A stretch of 64,000 bases of DNA from Oscillatoria sp. SIO1A7 (GTDB lineage: Bacteria; Cyanobacteriota; Cyanobacteriia; Cyanobacteriales; Laspinemataceae), in contig JAAHFN010000007.1 in assembly GCA_010672965.1 (NCBI GenBank), positions 203,145 to 267,144 of the forward strand, read 5' to 3'. Under the pieces are notes generated by a model. That model did not search any database, was not told the origin of the DNA, and saw nothing but the letters and a program-made list of their open reading frames with translations. This document shows, one piece after another, positions 62,588 to 64,000 of this stretch. Made by a program: the position numbers and the translations under genes. Position 1 is the first letter of the stretch; the number at the start of each line of letters is the position of its first letter.

Positions 62588-64000
62588 ATGTTTGCCTGGT
62601 TTTGGAAGAAAAGCCCATTAAACAAAATACCAAGCTGAAAACTTTAACTAAGTACGTCTTGCAGCATCCTCGGGGATGGAAAAAGAGAAAACAACTAGCA
62701 GATATTCTCCGCACAATGGGTCGCTGGGAGGAAGCGATCGGCGAGTATCGCAAAGTGCTTTTGCGGCAGCCCCAACTAATAGAAGTGTGGCTGCAATTGG
62801 GACAGATATTGCAGCTAATGGCAAGAGAGGCAGAGGCCATAGAAACCTATGAAAGTGCTATGGCTTTAATAGGCAATCCGGCGACTCGGGAGCATTTGAA
62901 GGGATTAATCGATTCCTGTCGCCAAAGCGATCGCTCCGCCGCTATTGCCTTCGAGTCAGCCGCTGCCCTGGAACCGGATAATCCCGCTCACTGGCTCGCC
63001 GTAGGCCAGACCCAGTTGAGAATAGAAAATCCGGCCGCCGCTTTAAAAGCCTTTGATGCCATCTTGGCAATAAACCCGGAAGATACAATTGCCTTAATTT
63101 ATAGCTATGATGCGCTCTTTGCTTTGGGTCGCTTTTCAGAAGCACGGCAGCGAATCAACCAAGCCCTGGAATTAGCGCCCCAAGATTTCCGGGCGCTCAA
63201 ACGAATAGCCGATTATCGCTGTGGCATGGGATTGGTCACAGGGGAAGAAGGCAAGCAGACCAAGCAGCTAATTCGGGCAGCGGTGCAACAGGTCGCCAAT
63301 GCCCCTGGCACCCTAGAGTCCCTAGCTTATTACTACATTTTCCGAGGCCAGTCGAAAAAAGGGGTCGATCTATTGCAGAAGTTCGCAGTAGCACATCCGA
63401 ATAACCCCGGCGGTTGGTATTCATTAGCTCGCTGCCTTTTCCATGTTGGTGAAAATCACAAAGCGGCAGAGGCAATTCTGCGTGCCAAAAATCTATACCC
63501 GGGAGATTGCCAAATCTATCTGCTCGCCTGCGATATTTTGCCAGAGGCGGGGAAACTCCAGGAATTAAAGCCCTTAGTAGAAGAGATGCTGGAGCGATTT
63601 CCCGAGCGATGGAGTATCTGTGCTACAGCAGGGCGGGTGCTGGCAGAAAACTATAAAGATATAGAGCGAGGGCTAGCGGTTGCAGCAACTGCGCCGGAGT
63701 TGCAGCCCCAAGTGGCGGATGCTTGGTTCTGTTACGGTCGCGTCTTGGTTTTGGCCGAGAAATACCAAGAAGCAGTAGAGGTTCTGGAGCGAGGATGGCA
63801 GTGCTGGCAGTCTGATGGAGGATGCCCTCTACCTGCTGCTCGGTGGCTGGGGGAGAGCTATCGAGCTTTAGGAGATCGAGCAAAAAGCCAGCAGTGGTGG
63901 GAAGAAGCGGCGCGTCAAGCGATAGAACTCATGGAGTTCAATCCCGCTATGGCTACTTACTCCCAGGGCAAAGCCCTAGAAGCCTTGGGCGATGGTAAGG
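62527..64000 (+). CDS. Tetratricopeptide-repeat protein, runs off the right edge (partial)
   Basis: From ATG 62527 the frame stays open for 491 codons to the window end. After about 45 residues it is continuous TPR-type helix pairs: WKKRKQLADILRTMGRWEEAIGEYRKVLLRQPQ, VWLQLGQILQLMAREAEAIETYESAM, HWLAVGQTQLRIENPAAALKAFDAILAINPED, LIYSYDALFALGRFSEARQRINQALELAPQD, and more. AGGGTG lies 8 bases before the ATG; a GTG at 62488 is an alternative start. It overlaps the sigma-factor gene by 61 bases. It could be the sigma factor's partner or regulator (inference). The C-terminal part, possibly with a catalytic domain, is off the window. Confidence 0.85.
   Translation, partial: MSRNCTAHLVCINGFSELEINVCLVLEEKPIKQNTKLKTLTKYVLQHPRGWKKRKQLADILRTMGRWEEAIGEYRKVLLRQPQLIEVWLQLGQILQLMAREAEAIETYESAMALIGNPATREHLKGLIDSCRQSDRSAAIAFESAAALEPDNPAHWLAVGQTQLRIENPAAALKAFDAILAINPEDTIALIYSYDALFALGRFSEARQRINQALELAPQDFRALKRIADYRCGMGLVTGEEGKQTKQLIRAAVQQVANAPGTLESLAYYYIFRGQSKKGVDLLQKFAVAHPNNPGGWYSLARCLFHVGENHKAAEAILRAKNLYPGDCQIYLLACDILPEAGKLQELKPLVEEMLERFPERWSICATAGRVLAENYKDIERGLAVAATAPELQPQVADAWFCYGRVLVLAEKYQEAVEVLERGWQCWQSDGGCPLPAARWLGESYRALGDRAKSQQWWEEAARQAIELMEFNPAMATYSQGKALEALGDGK

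Overview
The window comes from a cyanobacterium, probably a filamentous one with a large, repeat-rich genome. The evidence is the very frequent octamer GCGATCGC (HIP1), two plant-type petF ferredoxins, a cyanobacterial biliverdin reductase, an MscS/cyclic-nucleotide channel, cyanobacterial-style histidine kinases, and a caspase-fold protein. I cannot fix the genus. No rRNA, tRNA or CRISPR array was recognised.

Layout. 1-519 is the 5' part of a group II intron (minus strand) inserted in a dispersed palindromic repeat; its protein gene, if present, lies off the left edge. 1008-3950 encodes a WD40/multi-membrane protein and 4425-5495 a secreted GH10 xylanase. 6784-18075 is a single gene for a 3763-residue two-partner-secretion adhesin built from repeats. 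19.1-22.6 kb holds small genes: a cNMP-binding protein, an unknown protein, a small membrane protein, msrB, and a broken calmodulin-like gene. 22.9-32.0 kb (all minus) holds a GST, a histidine kinase coupled to a PhnD-like binding protein, an ethylene-receptor-like histidine kinase, and uvrA. 33.6-44.2 kb has a cysteine dioxygenase-like protein, a GNAT acetyltransferase, a membrane-anchored spermidine-synthase-like protein divergent from a pentapeptide-repeat membrane protein, a YbjN-like protein, bvdR, and two tandem ferredoxins. 44.2-52.9 kb (all minus) has a SpoIID-like protein, a bCNG channel, a metallo-beta-lactamase-fold enzyme, aguB and aguA (agmatine to putrescine), and a second GST. 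53.2-59.7 kb has a pseudo-caspase, a small secreted protein, an L,D-transpeptidase (plus strand), and a TPR protein. The right end has an ECF-like sigma factor overlapping a TPR gene that runs off the window.

The gaps are unusually rich in short non-autonomous elements. At least eight inverted-repeat families can be recognised by eye. Several copies have visible target duplications, one sits inside another, one abuts a stop codon, and one supplies a stop codon. Heptanucleotide-type tandem repeats are also abundant, and some are read in frame inside proteins, notably within the ATPase domains of both histidine kinases and in a loop of the spermidine-synthase-like membrane protein. This invasion of conserved enzymes by repeats, the PhnD-like/kinase pair, the catalytically altered caspase and the giant adhesin are the most interesting content.
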